Source: Tubulanus polymorphus (lineage: Eukaryota; Nemertea; Palaeonemertea; Tubulaniformes; Tubulanidae). From it: a stretch of DNA of 64,000 bases. Made by a program: the position numbers and the translations under genes. Positions 25,401-39,400 of the stretch are shown in pieces (positions within the stretch are counted from its first letter, which is position 1; the number at the start of each line of letters is the position of its first letter). The notes beneath the pieces were generated by a model, which had not been told where the DNA came from, made no database searches, and saw nothing but the letters and a program-made list of their open reading frames with translations. The stretch is taken from assembly GCF_964204645.1 (NCBI RefSeq), contig NC_134029.1, positions 6,085,001-6,149,000 of the forward strand. The letters are read 5' to 3'.

Positions 25401-28400
25401 TAGAAATGTATCTGAATTCCCCTCCCCCTTTTCCAGATCATTTTATGATCTGTAATTACGCACAAAAAATAGCATCATCGTATACCAGACACTGGAGTAC
25501 CAGTGGGAAGAATAGTACCTGAACGTCTACTTTCGCGTATTACTGCCGTATATTACACAAACCAGAAAAAAACGAGAGAGACTGAAAATGACGAGTGAGA
25601 CTGGCTGCGTAACCAGCTCACGCCACAATCCTATAACGATGAGCACTCCTGATGGCGATAAGCACTCGAACATGGACACACTAGGCGAGTGGTTTGTAAA
25701 AGCTCGACTATAAAGTGCATTAATCCCTAATGATGAATATGGGATTAGGATGACGTTCTCTGTTCTGCGCCTCGAAAAATCTTTTTTTCCAATCTCAATA
25801 GTTTGATATATTCATATTGCATCGTGGAAAGTTACGAGAAGACGAGTGTTACTTATTCACAGGACGTGTCGAGATCGTTTTGCTTTCAAAACTATAAGTG
25901 CATTTTCGTCGACGTCTTTTTTCTTTTCTATTTTCAAAACTGTTATTAGTGTGCATTTCAAGTCACATTTTCTCAAGCATTTTCGATGGTACTCGACTCA
26001 AAATGTAACTGTCACCGAACAATGAACTGTTGCATCCGATGCGATGTGTTTAAATCGTCATACAGAAAATTCAAACAATCGAAGCCTTTTTCCCGAATGA
26101 ATGAACTGTTGAAAAGATGTCTTGTTGAAATGTAATTGCAAAGCGCCGAAGCGATATTGGCATGTTTTTCTTGGTATTTGACGATTCGTCCTCGTCGCCC
26201 CCGCCCATGTGTTTAGGATTTATAATTGCGAAGCGATTGCACGAATAAAAATGTTTATGATACCCCTTGCTCCGTGAGAATAAAACACCGAACTAGGTTT
26301 GCAGCAAAATTAAGAAGATTGTGTGATTGATCGATAAAGGTCATTTATTTACAGAAAAGCCGTACCTGCGTTAAAACACAATCGATAAGTAAAACGCCAG
26401 GTACCCGTACAGGAAACAAGCCCCCAATTGTTACTGTATACAGGAAACGTACCGACCGGATCTGAGGGTGTTTATGATATGCCTAACTAAGGCTGAATAA
26501 AGTTAATGTAACAAATAGCCAAGCCGTACGGCTAAGTAACTATATCGATAAAGCCGGGGCTCTGAGTTTAAATCCGTAAACGGGCCAACTGATAAAACAG
26601 TTCAATGCAGATGCCAGGTAAGAGTACACGTGGCATACTCCCAAAGTTACTGATGACGGAAAAGTTCAATTTTCAATTTAATTTAGTTACGCGCATTTCG
26701 TGTCGAAGGCTGCATACACTGGGTCACACCAGAGATACCGTTACAGCCAATATGAATAAAAGCCACATCATAATCGATGTCAGATGGCAGACATCTCTGA
26801 ATGGATGATCGACCGGGCATAATAGTTGCGCCACGAAAACCGAGAACTGTATGTCAACGCGATTGGATTCGAATCCTTAATTAGGAAAAGATTAATACTT
26901 ATTCAGCCTGTGTATATAAACGAATTCCCGAGGACCACAATTCTAACTGCCATGATTGAAAGAATTTACGTTATACGTACTCTCGCAGTATATAAATCAT
27001 ATACGAACGTAAAATAGCAGTGTAAATAACAACTAACTTCCTAATTGATCCTCGTCAGACGATAGAACTTTCTAATCAAATATAACTTTTTAATAAAGTA
27101 AGTTCTCCATATCATTTAATCATTCTCTTGTAAATTGATTTCAACCTACATGATTTGGAGAACCCTAACTGTCTGTCTCCGATTAATTATGATATTATGT
27201 TAATTTTGTCATAAAAGTTGTAATACTTTGACAATAAAGTTTATATACATAATAAAACATATGCGTCTAGGAAACTCAGACGGACTGAATCGCCACGACG
27301 TTACTCAGTGGGCGGAGTTCAACAAGTGATAAGACACGTGTTTGATCACGTGATAGATAAACTACGCTGGCTCTCATAAAACATTTATTTCCTAACGTAA
27401 ATAAAATTCCTTTACCATATCCTCATTGCTTATGCAATATTTCGTTTTTTCGCGAATGCATATTCTCAACCAGCTCCATCGCTGATGTGATTAGGATGCA
27501 TTGCTTACAGAAAAACAGAACAATAACAACTGGCCGGCATTTGAAATTTATAACGTCTGGACTTTTGTATTCGCAATATATCATTTGTCAAGTTAAAAAT
27601 GAAATAATGATACAAATAGCCATATTCTCTCCAATGATCTAATATCTTTCCTCGAATTTTGCAAATTATCTACTAAATGTTTAAGAGTTCGGACCAATTA
27701 ATGGGATACTTTTGAAAATGATTTTAGAATGCATTTATCTTGTTATGCGATGTTAGATTTTTCATCGAGTTAACTACCGCTTAAAATGCGTTCGGGTGAT
27801 TTTTCAGGAAAATTGTCAACCACAATTGCGACTATAATGACATTGGAATCAGTTTAATAATCATCGTCGTGTACAGCCGAACTTAGAAGCCATAATAAAA
27901 AGCTCGTGAGAGCTGGGGCTATTTCCGGCTGGTTTTATCGCAGACATTCGTGACGCTTGGTCTGGTTCACCAACGCGGACGAATTCATTAATAATCGATA
28001 GTGACATCCGAAAATTGTCAGCCATGACGGGCAAGTGCATCTTCTTCAGAATTCAGGCGATGAGGCTCTTACACGCGGATGTAGAGAAATATGACGGTGG
28101 TTTAGGACAAACGGAACTCTATCGTGTCCTTGATCCTGGTTGAAGTATGTCACGTGCTCCATGCTCCAACACTCGAGAGGAATCATTCGCGTTTTTGTCA
28201 TTTTGTCTGTGTAATTCGTTTTGGTTTCGGTGAATTTCAAATCGTGCATAATTGCCATTTCAATCACGATCTCAGGACTCCATCCGTCAGTTCAGTGCGG
28301 TGCACTTAACTCGTTTACTCAATCTCTCAACGGGCTATCTTTATTATTTTTTGTCCTCTGCGGAAATACCCGCATTCAGTCGAGACTGCACCAGTTTAAT

Positions 28401-31400
28401 GGATGAATGTCAATATCGTGACGTTTTCAATCGAATTTATGCGCCATGTTCCCTTGTTTTGGAACGCAAAAAAATCGCACGCAATGTTATTTTCGTTGCC
28501 TGGGTTCCAGCCGACGCCATTTTGGTCTCTCATAAAACATTCGTATTCGCAATAACAAAAAGGACACAATTCAATCTATTTTGTTTTACATGACAGCTCT
28601 TTTTACGATCAATGTGCCACGTCAAATCCACATTGCACAACACACACACAAAAGACCATTCAACGTTGCGCTTAAAACAAATATATATCCTTTTTAAATT
28701 TTCATTAATGCATGTTAGTGATTTACTTGAAATTTTCAAGTGCCTTTTTAATGTGTAAACATATGGTATTTTACGCCCCATATATGGCTAGGCTTCTATG
28801 ATTATGTAACCAGCAGTCGGGGAAGAAATAAAATGATAGTTCGGTAACAGTTGCATGCGTGTATTTCGGTTTTGTGGTCCCCGCTATTACTTTGACGTAT
28901 ATTTCGTTGCAGTCGATCGACTTTCGTGCTTTTTTCTCTATCCAAATTAACCCAAAAGTAGTATCCTAGCTCTGAGGACTGACAAAGTGTTGATTGGTGT
29001 AAAATTCATTTAATGAATCCGATAGAAGTGCCATTCACGACCAAGCATATAGTAAACTAACGAGCGGGTTTGAGAAACAGTCAGTGGGAGGCGAGTGGAT
29101 AGGTCCGGTATCAATGACATGTCACGGCCATCGCTCACTGAATCGATTTCATTAGGTTGATTATTAGTCACAAAATGATACGTATATAAAACCACGCGAA
29201 TGTAAATTATAATTTTAAGTAGCAATTAGAAGATTCCAAGGATGGAAATAAAGATTCATAGGTGTCGACAAAATTTTTCATTAGACGTGCGCGTTCAATT
29301 TGTACATACAAAAGATCTATATTTACAAGTTTCAGGTTTTGGATTGATAATAGTGATTGAGTGAACGGTTAAGAACAACCAAAGTCGTCATGAACAATAT
29401 GAACACGAAGTATGTAAAGCTGCGTTCACGTAAAATCCGACTCCTCCGATATTGCAATTATCGTTTAATCAAAACTAATGTTTTCGGGGTGAAAGTTGGC
29501 CAATGGTTGATAATGAATAGATACGAAGAAGAGCGTATTGCTGGTAAAGATAATTCAAAACGACTTACTGAGTCTGATGAAACCGGCATTGGTTGGTAAT
29601 CCTTGCGGTGCGGCGTGCGCGGTTAGTTTATCACCAGAAATAACGGCACCACCACTTCAAGAGTTCACACGGTCGATTACTGGCATCGTCGGCAAAACTA
29701 ATGATACGCTACTGAGTAAAAAACGATATCGTATTGCATTAGTAAATGAAGAATCGTGTAATATATGATACAACGCTATTCGATGTATGGCTATGTAGTG
29801 ATATCCATCGGCCGGTTTCAAGGTTTCAGATGGCGGATATTCAGCCAACGGGGAACGCTAATTGATATCTTAATGAGCAATAAAAACATATGTGTCACGT
29901 GTGCAGGTCGAGTAAGGGCTACAAAACAACATGTAATATATATAAAATCTATTTCACGACTTCCAACGAATATCGAATTAACAACATAAATCACATGAGG
30001 AGAACTGCGATGGAATCCGTTCATTATCACTTTTAGACATATCATCAATACGACGGAGCAGCATTTTCTGTGATACAACCTCGATCGGACAACGGAAGTC
30101 CTTTTTCCGTTGACCATTGTCCACATCGTGGGCAGCAGATGGTTGGTCAGTTGGTCAGGGGAATTATTGCCCCGACACATCGTGATAGATAATGACATTT
30201 TGTGTGCCAATATCGTTTTTTTTCCACTCCAACGACTCACAACGGGACGACGATTTTTAAACCCCGCGTTGTGTCAACGGCTTTTCCCGCTAACTTGGCA
30301 GAGTATATGGTGTCCCGTAACACATGGGACTAAAAAACTCCCGAGTACCATTAACTGCCTTATTCATTTATCCAAGGCATTCATTTAATAATTCCCTCAA
30401 ATATACAATTCGCGTTCTTTAGTGCGATTTCTGAATGAACAAACACAAACATTTGTGTGTAGGCCTATGAGCTGAAGAAGTCACAAAAGCAAGTTTTCTG
30501 ACACTAAGAACTAATCTGACCCATATTATTGGTGAAAGAGGATTTCGCTATTTGTTAGAATAATAGTTTCATTGTCGAAAGTCGTAGAATTAATCGAGAG
30601 TTCCATTTTCTTCAAGTTTCTTCAAGAAAAGAATCATCCGCTCGAGAAGAAGTTCATTAATATATTCTGTTTGATCGATATATTTTCGAGGTCTTCGTAT
30701 GTTAACGGAACAAAAGTACTTTAAAACACTTAAAAAACGGGGTATGAACCACAATAGAATTGAATTGATAAGATGCATTAAGACAAGCTTGAGAAAATTT
30801 CAAGAATTAAAAGCACGTGCTTTATATTTTTCAATATGAACTATTTTCCCCGCATATGTTTTATCTATAACGAACAAAAACGTGCAGAACGGAAATGCTC
30901 GTATTGTTTGCGATAAGTTATTTTAGCGGTTGGAAAAATCAAGTCAAGAAAGCTGCCCGGTATGTAAATCGTATGCAGCTAACTCATAAAAACTTCGTGA
31001 TCAAAACATAACCTGTCCGTTTCATTGGTGTAAACGATAAAATTCTTGACCCAGAACAATTCGGCTTTTGAAATATCGTCGTCTAAGATTTAACGTTCTG
31101 TCGTATACACTTGTGCTTGCTATCTTCGGTTTTAAAAGTGCTTTTTGCTGTCGGTTAATGGATTCCTTACGACAACACGCCACAGTCTATTGATAAACAA
31201 ATATGCTTTCACTGTCAACGCGAACGTAGCGCTTTTATCGGTGAAATGACGCGTTGCCAACCTTATAAATCCTGTTCTTGACTGGGCAGACAAGTAAAGT
31301 TAAGGTCGCGCCGCTTACACGAACGCTGTACAGTAAGTAATTAAACCGTTGCAGACGATGCCATCTAATTACTTCAGTCTCGATGGCGTGACGCCAGAGT

Positions 31401-32343
31401 GAAGCAAGCACGGATCGAACGATCGAATGCTTAGCCGGAGGTAAGTACGTTTTACGGTAATTACCACTTGGGTCGCATAAATTGCGAGTGCTCTTTTCAG
31501 TAAACGCAACCAGTAAATTTGATTTACGCCATCTGCACTTTCATTCGGATGCAATATCGACGATTTATCGTATGGGCAATAGATAGAAAATCACATTATC
31601 GAGCGAGCGTAATAATAATTCGCGCATTGTTTCGACACCTACGAATATTTCGGTTTAAAAATCAAGCATGCAGCTCCGGAGCTCATCGAAATTTTTGCTC
31701 ACAATGGATACAGTTTTACACCAGAGATTAACAAACGTATTAGAATGATTAATTCAATTAACGTTAACGGATCATCTTGAAAAGGTTGTAGGCTTACTAC
31801 TGTTTCCAAGCCAGCGACGCATCAATAGGTCTTTAGAGTTCCGACTACTTAACAAGTTATGTGCACAGGCCAATTAGTTACGTTAAATAAAAAGTCAGTT
31901 CATCAAGTGTTACGGTTGGTATAAGAATGAACTACATTCAACATTCTTGAATGCACCTTTACTGGAATACAGCGGGTATCCCTAGTATCCATGCAAGGCT
32001 ACGTTATGACAAATGGTAATGTTCGTCATATATATCATTGTCTTGGCGAAAACTGTCGATTTATAACTAATAGCGATAGTTTCAATTTTCCACTACGTGA
32101 TGGATTAATCGTGTATGCCGGATATTATTTGTTCTCCAGTGGTCGCCCGAATGAATGCACTAAACGATACGGTCCAAATGATTGAGTGAACATCTAGGTT
32201 CTGCACGGTTCATTTCACTACTTCACAAGCAATTATCATTTTAACGTGGAAGCGATTTATTATTCTAAATTGGTATATACAACGTTAAAGACATGGATGG
32301 CTTCAAGAAATCTATTTTCAGATGTTTCACAAAGACTGTCGAG

Positions 32344-32388
32344 AAATTTCAATATCTTGGACTCTTTTATAGAGTCCAGAATATTGCG
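32344..32388. repeat. Imperfect hairpin upstream of the ankyrin gene
   Basis: CAATATCTTGGACTCT and AGAGTCCAGAATATTG form an imperfect stem around a short loop, about 400 bp upstream of the ankyrin-gene ATG. Confidence 0.5.
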
Positions 32389-32782
32389 AAGCTTGGTTTA
32401 ATCACGTTTTCACAGTATAGTTGGCAAACAGACAGTTCTGGATCGATTCGAGCTGTACATAGTTTCGTTGAAAGGAAGATAAACATAATTTCATATTCAA
32501 ACACGTTTCTGCGTGCGCCGTGTTTGACATTCAATATCGGACGCAAAACTCATTCAAATCTAAAATTGCTCATAAATGAAAAATCTGCACAATAATGTGC
32601 CATTACCTGCTTTAGTTTTACATCGCAATAAAACAGTTCAGACGAATAACGCTTTAACAAACTAATCACAGGCCATAAATTCTTGCAAATTGAACTAAGT
32701 TATTTATGTGGCTTACTCTAATGATTCCAGTGTTTGTATTTCGTAGATTCGTTGAATTCCCACGAGAAAGTAAACAGCGATT

Positions 32783-35214
32783 ATGACAGCCGAAGTAGAA
32801 AAGGATTCGTCTCACGTCAACGGTTCGGCAAACGGAAATGAACGGAAATCGATAAAATCTGTTGAACGGAGGCCAACAGAAGATGATAGCGAATTTGGCG
32901 TTCATACCGAACAGTCGAAGAAAGCCAACCCGATATTCTTTGCCGAATCTAAGAAAGTAAAACGTCTGAGAAAGCGTGCCAAGCATAAGACAATTCTGCC
33001 TAAACTTGATGATCGCGTGCAACAAGACTCTCAAATCAACAATCATACCGCAAATGGAGGCGAGGCGTTGGAAAATGCCATTCCCGATCAGCTTAAAGAC
33101 ATTGTAAGTCATATATCTATTTGCACCGACTCATTCTATCTAATCCTCTTTTCCCGTTCAATGATATATCGGAAAATAACATTAGCTAATATAAGCGTGC
33201 GTGTATTCATACCATACAGAATGTGCAACAGTTGCCAAGTAAAGTCAGGCCACCAATAAGTACAGAAGGCTCCGGGGCAGACGTTAACGATATACATCAA
33301 TCTGCAGACGAAGCCATGGACGAGGACATGATGAATGCGGATAACGACGAAACCGCCAGTTCGAACTGTTCGGACAGCGAAGAAGACCGGGATATGACAA
33401 CCGAAGAGAAACAGGTGAGAAAACTGGATGCTTTTATCTCAGGTCACGCTTTGCAATTGTGAAACATGAATAATCGTTGTTCCTCGTTGAATTGCAGATG
33501 ATGTACGAAACAGTCCGAGAAGGTGATGTTGACCAGCTCGAAGTGATAATGGATTCGCCAATAACCGATATAAACACGTGTTGGGTAAGTAACAAGATCT
33601 GTCGAAATCTGTAAACACGGTAAAAGTATTGCGGGTTGTAAAATGTGTTATTCTCATACAAAAGTATAATCAGAATAAATTCCATTTTACGCACTATCTA
33701 TTGTCTTAGGGTCACTGTTTCGTTTTCATATGCGTTAACAAACCATGTTTTTCTAGTTCCATCGGAAGTTATGGTTAGCGTGTCTTAGGAACCAATATCA
33801 TCTTATATTCTAATTTTAGTACGGTGAAAATATGCTGATGGCGGCGATCCGCGGGCGACAAGAGGAAATGGCGTTATATCTGATCGACAACGGTATCAAC
33901 TATTCATTTGAAACGATCGTTTTTGTAAGTTTATTGAAAGATTCAATAAGAGGGGATTAAGATTCTGAGCGCAAAATCCAAAATCCAGTATGTGTATATT
34001 TTCAGGATCCAGTACGTGGTGAAAGTGACAAATTGAAGCGCCTGAATTGGTATACAGTGTCTTGTCGGCAGATGGCATATGACGCAGGAATGGCAGATGT
34101 CGTGGAACTCATCGACAAGTTGAGCGGCGCGTTGTTCCCGTTCATAAAACTACGAGATAGAGAAATTCGTCTGTGGAAACCGTACGAGGAACGCGAGCAG
34201 GAACGTCGTCTGGAACAAGGCTCGGATATTTCATCGTGTTGCCATTGCGGTGAAGGTCACGGAGATGATGGCGACTTGGCTGACGAGGAGGATAACGTAG
34301 AACATAGCTGTCGTCACCATAACAAGCACTGTTCCGAATCTGAAGGTGATATTGAGCTGACAGAAGCAGTGGACCTCCTGAAAAATATCGATATAGACAA
34401 GAATGCACCCCGTTATGATCCAGATGTTCAATCATTTACTAAAGATGACTTAAAACTTGACCTCAGTAAGCTAGATGTTAAACCAAGCGAAGAAGGTTCC
34501 TTGATTTCCGATGCTTTAACGACATCGGTAAACGAAAAAGTCGAACTGGATACAGAAGAATGTAGCGACTCAAAAATTCGCTCCAATTCTGAAGCATCTC
34601 AGAATACAGATGAAAAGTCAGACGCGAGTACCAAGAAATCTCGCCGGCCCATTTTGAAATATTACGAAAATACGACCTCGTTAGCTCGGCGAAGATTATA
34701 TAGCGGTGATTCGATCGTTCGCCAGCCGCATGTATTACAGGGTATACAGCCGAACGCGTATGACTATCCACCCCCGGTTTCCCCTAACCGTGTTCGAACC
34801 ATCGGCAGTTACCACGACGAAAAAAGGTTTTGGTACGCGCAAAAAACTGATTACGAAAACTCTTCAAAAGTGAATATGTTAAGAAGCCTAAATCAACGAA
34901 ACGGTTTTGATAAAAAAGGCAGAAATGCAAATTGCGCGAAACGCCAGATGTCGTGCGCGAGTTTCGACCCTAACTCATCTGAGAAACGAACTTTGCTACA
35001 AAGGCGTTACTCATCTCCTGCCAGTACGGTCGTTTTGTTGAACAGTATCCCACCACCGGTGCGTATACGACAGCGCCCGAAGAGCTCGACCCCAGCGCTG
35101 TCCAGATATAAACGATCGTTACTGAACTCGCGGCTACCCGGTTTACAAACTACAGAGCTCAGATGGGCCCGGGCGGCATACGATAGAGCCGCAAACATCG
35201 CACCTCTATATTGA
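32783..35214 (+). CDS. Ankyrin-repeat protein of unknown family
   Basis: Exons 32783-33103, 33220-33414, 33498-33584, 33820-33924, 34006-35214 (1917 nt, 638 aa). All introns are phase 0 with GT-AG borders. An in-frame TAA lies 12 bases before the ATG, which supports this start. Residues 57-69 (KKVKRLRKRAKHK) form a basic, nuclear-localisation-like patch. Residues 125-172 are acidic and Ser-rich. Residues 173-275 carry two to three degenerate ankyrin units, for example GENMLMAAIRGRQEEMALYL. A charged helix follows (about 285-308). A Cys/His cluster (C314, C315, H316, C317 ... C338, H340, H341, H344, C345) could bind metal. The C-terminus (about 440-638) is low-complexity, rich in Ser, Arg and Pro. 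The ankyrin section suggests a protein-binding scaffold. I do not recognise the orthologue, and no link to the channel genes is visible. Confidence 0.88.
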
Positions 35215-35262
35215 AATAGACCTCATAATTATCTTATAAACGTTAGTTCATGTATTTATATT

Positions 35263-35268
35263 ATTAAA
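35263..35268 (+). terminator. Candidate poly(A) signal (ATTAAA) of the ankyrin gene
   Basis: ATTAAA lies about 50 bases after the ankyrin-gene stop codon. It is the common variant hexamer; a short 3' UTR is inferred. Confidence 0.45.
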
Positions 35269-35458
35269 TAGTATAAAAGAAGTCCCATTATTTCATTTCA
35301 ATTTGGGTGTTCAACAGATGCTTGAAAAATCGAAACGTTCTCGTTGTGATGGTAACCAGCTTCTGGTTAAAGTCATCTTCATTAAAGATTTACTCTAGAG
35401 GTACGAACTTAGTCAAAATCAATATGATATTCAACTCGTAAAATCTCAAATTATGTTC

Positions 35459-35562
35459 AGGGCCTGGTTCCGCAGTTGTTAGTTTTAAGTTAAAGTTAGT
35501 TGATTTTCAATGAGTTAACTCAAGAGTCAAATTTAACTCAGAACTGTGGAACTGGGTCCTGG
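35459..35562. mobile_element. Short MITE, CCAGTTCCACA-end family
   Basis: The left end is AGGGCCTGGTTCCGCAGTTG. The right end, reverse-complemented, is AGGACCCAGTTCCACAGTTC. It is about 104 bp and rich in AGTTAA/TTAACT pairs that extend the fold. It belongs with the copies at 6257, 46673 and 63401. Confidence 0.65.
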
Positions 35563-36460
35563 ACGTTTATGACCTTGTTGAGTCCGATGAAACATTTAAG
35601 TTGAGCATCTAAGTATCGCATCTGATTGGAGACAGTGTTCGTCTATTCATAAGTTTTACGTACGTATCTTCGTTAACCCAAACTTTATCTCCCCCGGCAT
35701 TTTGCACGCTCGTCTCTGAAATCGTATTTAGTATATTATGTTTCCAAAGGGTGCCACAATTTTCTACCGTGCAGTTCCCTGATAACGAAATTCAACTTGG
35801 ATCCGTTGCCGCCGAGGGCAATGAAATCGCAATGAAATGAGTTTTAACGGATGATCGATTGTATTGCCGTTGAAGGCAATTTAACATCTATTTCCTACTT
35901 GTGCAATGCTATTTTTCCCTAAACTATAACGGGATTAATTGGTTGGTTTTTAATCTGCTTCAACGTGCATAGCTTAGATGAACTTTGAGTTTGTGAGTCG
36001 AACGAACGAATTCCGGGGTGTCACCAAAATTACACAGTTCATAACATTCACCCAAAAATAATAAAGCAGAAGAACAAATTGCACAACATAAAGTTAGTTT
36101 ATCCGGGATACAATTCCAGTCGATTCAATGTTATCTTTATTGCGCCGTAATATATGGTTGAAATAAAAACATCATCGGCTTTTTGAATAAAGCGAAGTAA
36201 GACGAAAACAGGAAAAGTAGCATACATAGCATAACAGAAGTATACAGAATTTATCAAAAGACAGATGAAATGAAACAAAATTAACAACATTCTATATATG
36301 TGAACTAAACAGCCAACAACATCAGTTATTAATGCAAACCAAAGACTAAGCAGAACTTCGTGAATTGTGTATTTTCATCGGTAAAATTGTGAGATTTTCC
36401 TTGAAAATAGCTCGCATGTAAACCAATAAGTAATTAGGTATCTACCTACTGTACGTCGAA

Positions 36461-36495
36461 TAAAGTAAGGTAAAGTTAAGTAAAGTAAAGTAAAC
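36461..36495. repeat. Imperfect (AAGTA)n microsatellite
   Basis: A short run of AAGTA/GTAAA units with single-base interruptions. Confidence 0.7.
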
Positions 36496-39400
36496 ACGTT
36501 TTTACGTATATTGGAGTCACGAGATGACGTCGTGCATATCAATTGAAATTTTTACGGGCGAAATATTTTTCTGATAAAAAAGGATTAAAAGAAAATGAAG
36601 GTTTTGAATGATTGAATGCTGTTATCTATATGAGTAAAAGCGATGAACACTCGCACGAAACAAATGGCGTTTCCGATTGAATACGACACCGAAACACCGG
36701 CGCCGAGGAGAGAACGGAGTGCAGTAATATTTTCGACGCTTGTCTCCTCGATGGTATAAAACGATCAGTCACCGCACATCGCGCACAGTAAGTTTCATTG
36801 AGGCAGTCAATCCGACGAGATACTGTCGTATGCGCTTGGAAATCGTCCCGCACAAAGAATCTGTGTAAGTCAATATCTATTATCATATTCAGAAGAATCG
36901 GTAAAATGAAACGACTTGTCTTTTGATTTCATTCAATGTTTCACTTTCCTTAAAGTGTCTTTCGATCGGGATTTGATTCTATTCGGATGAATCTCGGTTT
37001 ATACAGTGGATTTCAAACAGCATTGGGTTATTCATTTTTTTGAACTCGGTTATATAGATACCAATGTGAAATTGCATGCGCCCACTTCAGGGGTATTTTC
37101 AAACTGTAGTTAGCTAAGGTTATTCTGACTATGAATTATTTACAATCATCGACAATTTGTGCTGGGGAATGTGCGTTATATACCAGATATTTTAAATATT
37201 TTCGATATTCTGTGCAGAATTTTACCGATAATTTCCTATTTTTCCATTTAGCACTTGATAGATGACATACCAATCGGTTGACATACCAAGCATTTTTCCG
37301 AAATATTCTTTTGAAATCGAAATTTTTTTTCCTGTTTTTGTTTCGTGGGAAAAATCTCCGACAGTTCTCGAGTGCCTTGGTTCTTGTCGTAGATAGAATA
37401 GCATATGTTAGGACGGGTATTTCAAAATCGGTTAGTTTGAAAATACTCAATTAGTTTGATATCAATGGTTTGCTTATTTATGAGATATGAAGGTGGTGGG
37501 TTGTGCAAATGGTCTAGTTTTGATTATTTGACATATGAGTTTATGGGTATTTCACTGCTTAACGCAAATAAATATACAACGCACATGGTGCAAGCAGCAC
37601 AGGGCAGAGTGAATGCTAGAGCGTACTTTGCGCTGTTCTGAGCCAAACTCGAGTCTACTTGCAGAAATCCGAGAATAGAAAATTACTTGGAATACGCGTA
37701 AAGCATAGATCAAACGTGTTGATTGTGAACTGTGATTAACGAATGGCGAGCATGGTCTCTGTTGTGAAGAGAGGTAATCATTTTTTTATTTTTCAAGCTC
37801 AAAATGATCTCTCAGTATTAGTATAAACTTTCATTATGAGAAACTTGCGTATACAATGTAAATATCATTCTGAAAAAGGTTTAGATTGGAATAAATTCGT
37901 TATATCGAAAGAAAGGTTTCTGTGATTACATGGTTCGGGGTATAGGATGCACGTGCTGTACGTTACCAAGTTGTAACGGTTGTCTTATCATATCATTTAT
38001 CGTATCATATGCCATGTCGTTTCTATCGTAATCATGTAAATCGAGTTTCTACTATCGAAGTAACTCCGCGTATCGGCGTATCATCATTTCCAAAAATGCT
38101 TCCTGATTCCAGCAACAAATATCATCTGTTGATCTCGTCAGCGAATGAATCGATAATGTGCGAAAAAACGTTTGATTCCATTTAAAATAGTTAGTCAACA
38201 TTTTTTTCTGAACTTACATGAATTATGAAGAAAAATAGATCACCGACATCTGGCTGAAATGATATCTACTGTTCATGTTATATCAACGTAATATGGGCCA
38301 ATATTGTTGACACAACCGACTTAAATTGAAATTCAAAAATCGCTTAGTTATGGTATCTGATTTTTGAAATATGATGACTTCAGTTCCTCACAACTATAGT
38401 TAGTAGATACTGGGGTTTTTAATTGAACCCATTATCAGATCGGAAGCTGACGACTTGTCCGTATTTCAGTTATTGATTTTTGTGAGCCTGCATATTTCTG
38501 ACATCAGCTACGTAGGTAGTTTTTTTATGGTTTGCTGGTGTTGCAAGCCTGGTCATGGCAAATTATTGTGCAAAACTTTCCAGTGCCCTACTACTGCACT
38601 GTAAATGATTTGCATATGTAACAGAAAAAATGTTTTTCCATATTCATTTTTAAGACGAATATTATGGATAATTACGTTACTAGATATTTTATCTGATAGG
38701 ATAGTATAATTAGTATTATGGGGCGTGGATGCTTTCCCCTGAAGATCTCCAAAGAGTCAGAAGAGACTATCACGGTAGATCTAAAGCACGGTAGATCTGC
38801 TGTTGTCCGCTCCGGTTGTCTCATATATTTATCAAATGGAGTTTTTTTACTCATCACCAGGAGAGCGGATCGAGACGGTTGCGAAGCGGATGATGTTGCT
38901 GGCTAGCATCAACACCATTTTAGTCAATTAACAACTCTCTAGCAATGAATTCAATTAAAATCCATATACTTACGAGTGTCGTATTTACGGTTCGAATTTC
39001 ATATTCATAGCTTATACAAGCAATGGGGGTTCGTTTGATTAATCAGCTGTCCGTCTTTTAGTCACTGGTTAAACAACATAGCCGTTAGTTGCGTCCTATT
39101 TTACCCTATCAAATAATACGTCGACACTGTATTCTAAATGGTGTCGAAAATGAACATCGTATTTTGTCAATGTATCCACTGTACTAGGAAGAATACGCGC
39201 GATACATGCCAAGAAATATGTTGCTTAACCGAAATATTCATTAAACATTTGAGAAAGTTCCTGGCAACATGAAGAAACTCGCTTGTTTTTTTAGAGGTGC
39301 AATACAACTTAGACTTCAGTCATTTCAATGATGATTTAATTTAACTCGCTCTCTTTCAAAATCCAACGTCGTAAATCAACATCGGAAAATCTCTATAATC

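Larger units (their letters stand above)
9994..32782. other. ~23-kb region without a recognisable gene
   Basis: Many short open frames occur here (the largest reach about 140 codons at 29818-30240 and 113 codons at 28252-28593). None shows a family motif, a convincing splice context or codon bias. The region separates receptor 1 (minus) from the ankyrin gene (plus), so it must hold both 5' regions. Listed repeats and palindromes are the only structure I can support. Small exons of an unrecognised gene or non-coding RNAs cannot be excluded. Confidence 0.5.

Noticed and set aside
26520-26590. tRNA-like stretch with GAGTTTAAATCCG
   Set aside because: B-box resemblance is partial and no A box, cloverleaf or repeat partner could be supported.
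28252-30240. Open frames of 113 (plus) and 140 (minus) codons
   Set aside because: Low-information sequences without motifs, overlapping other frames on both strands, no splice support.
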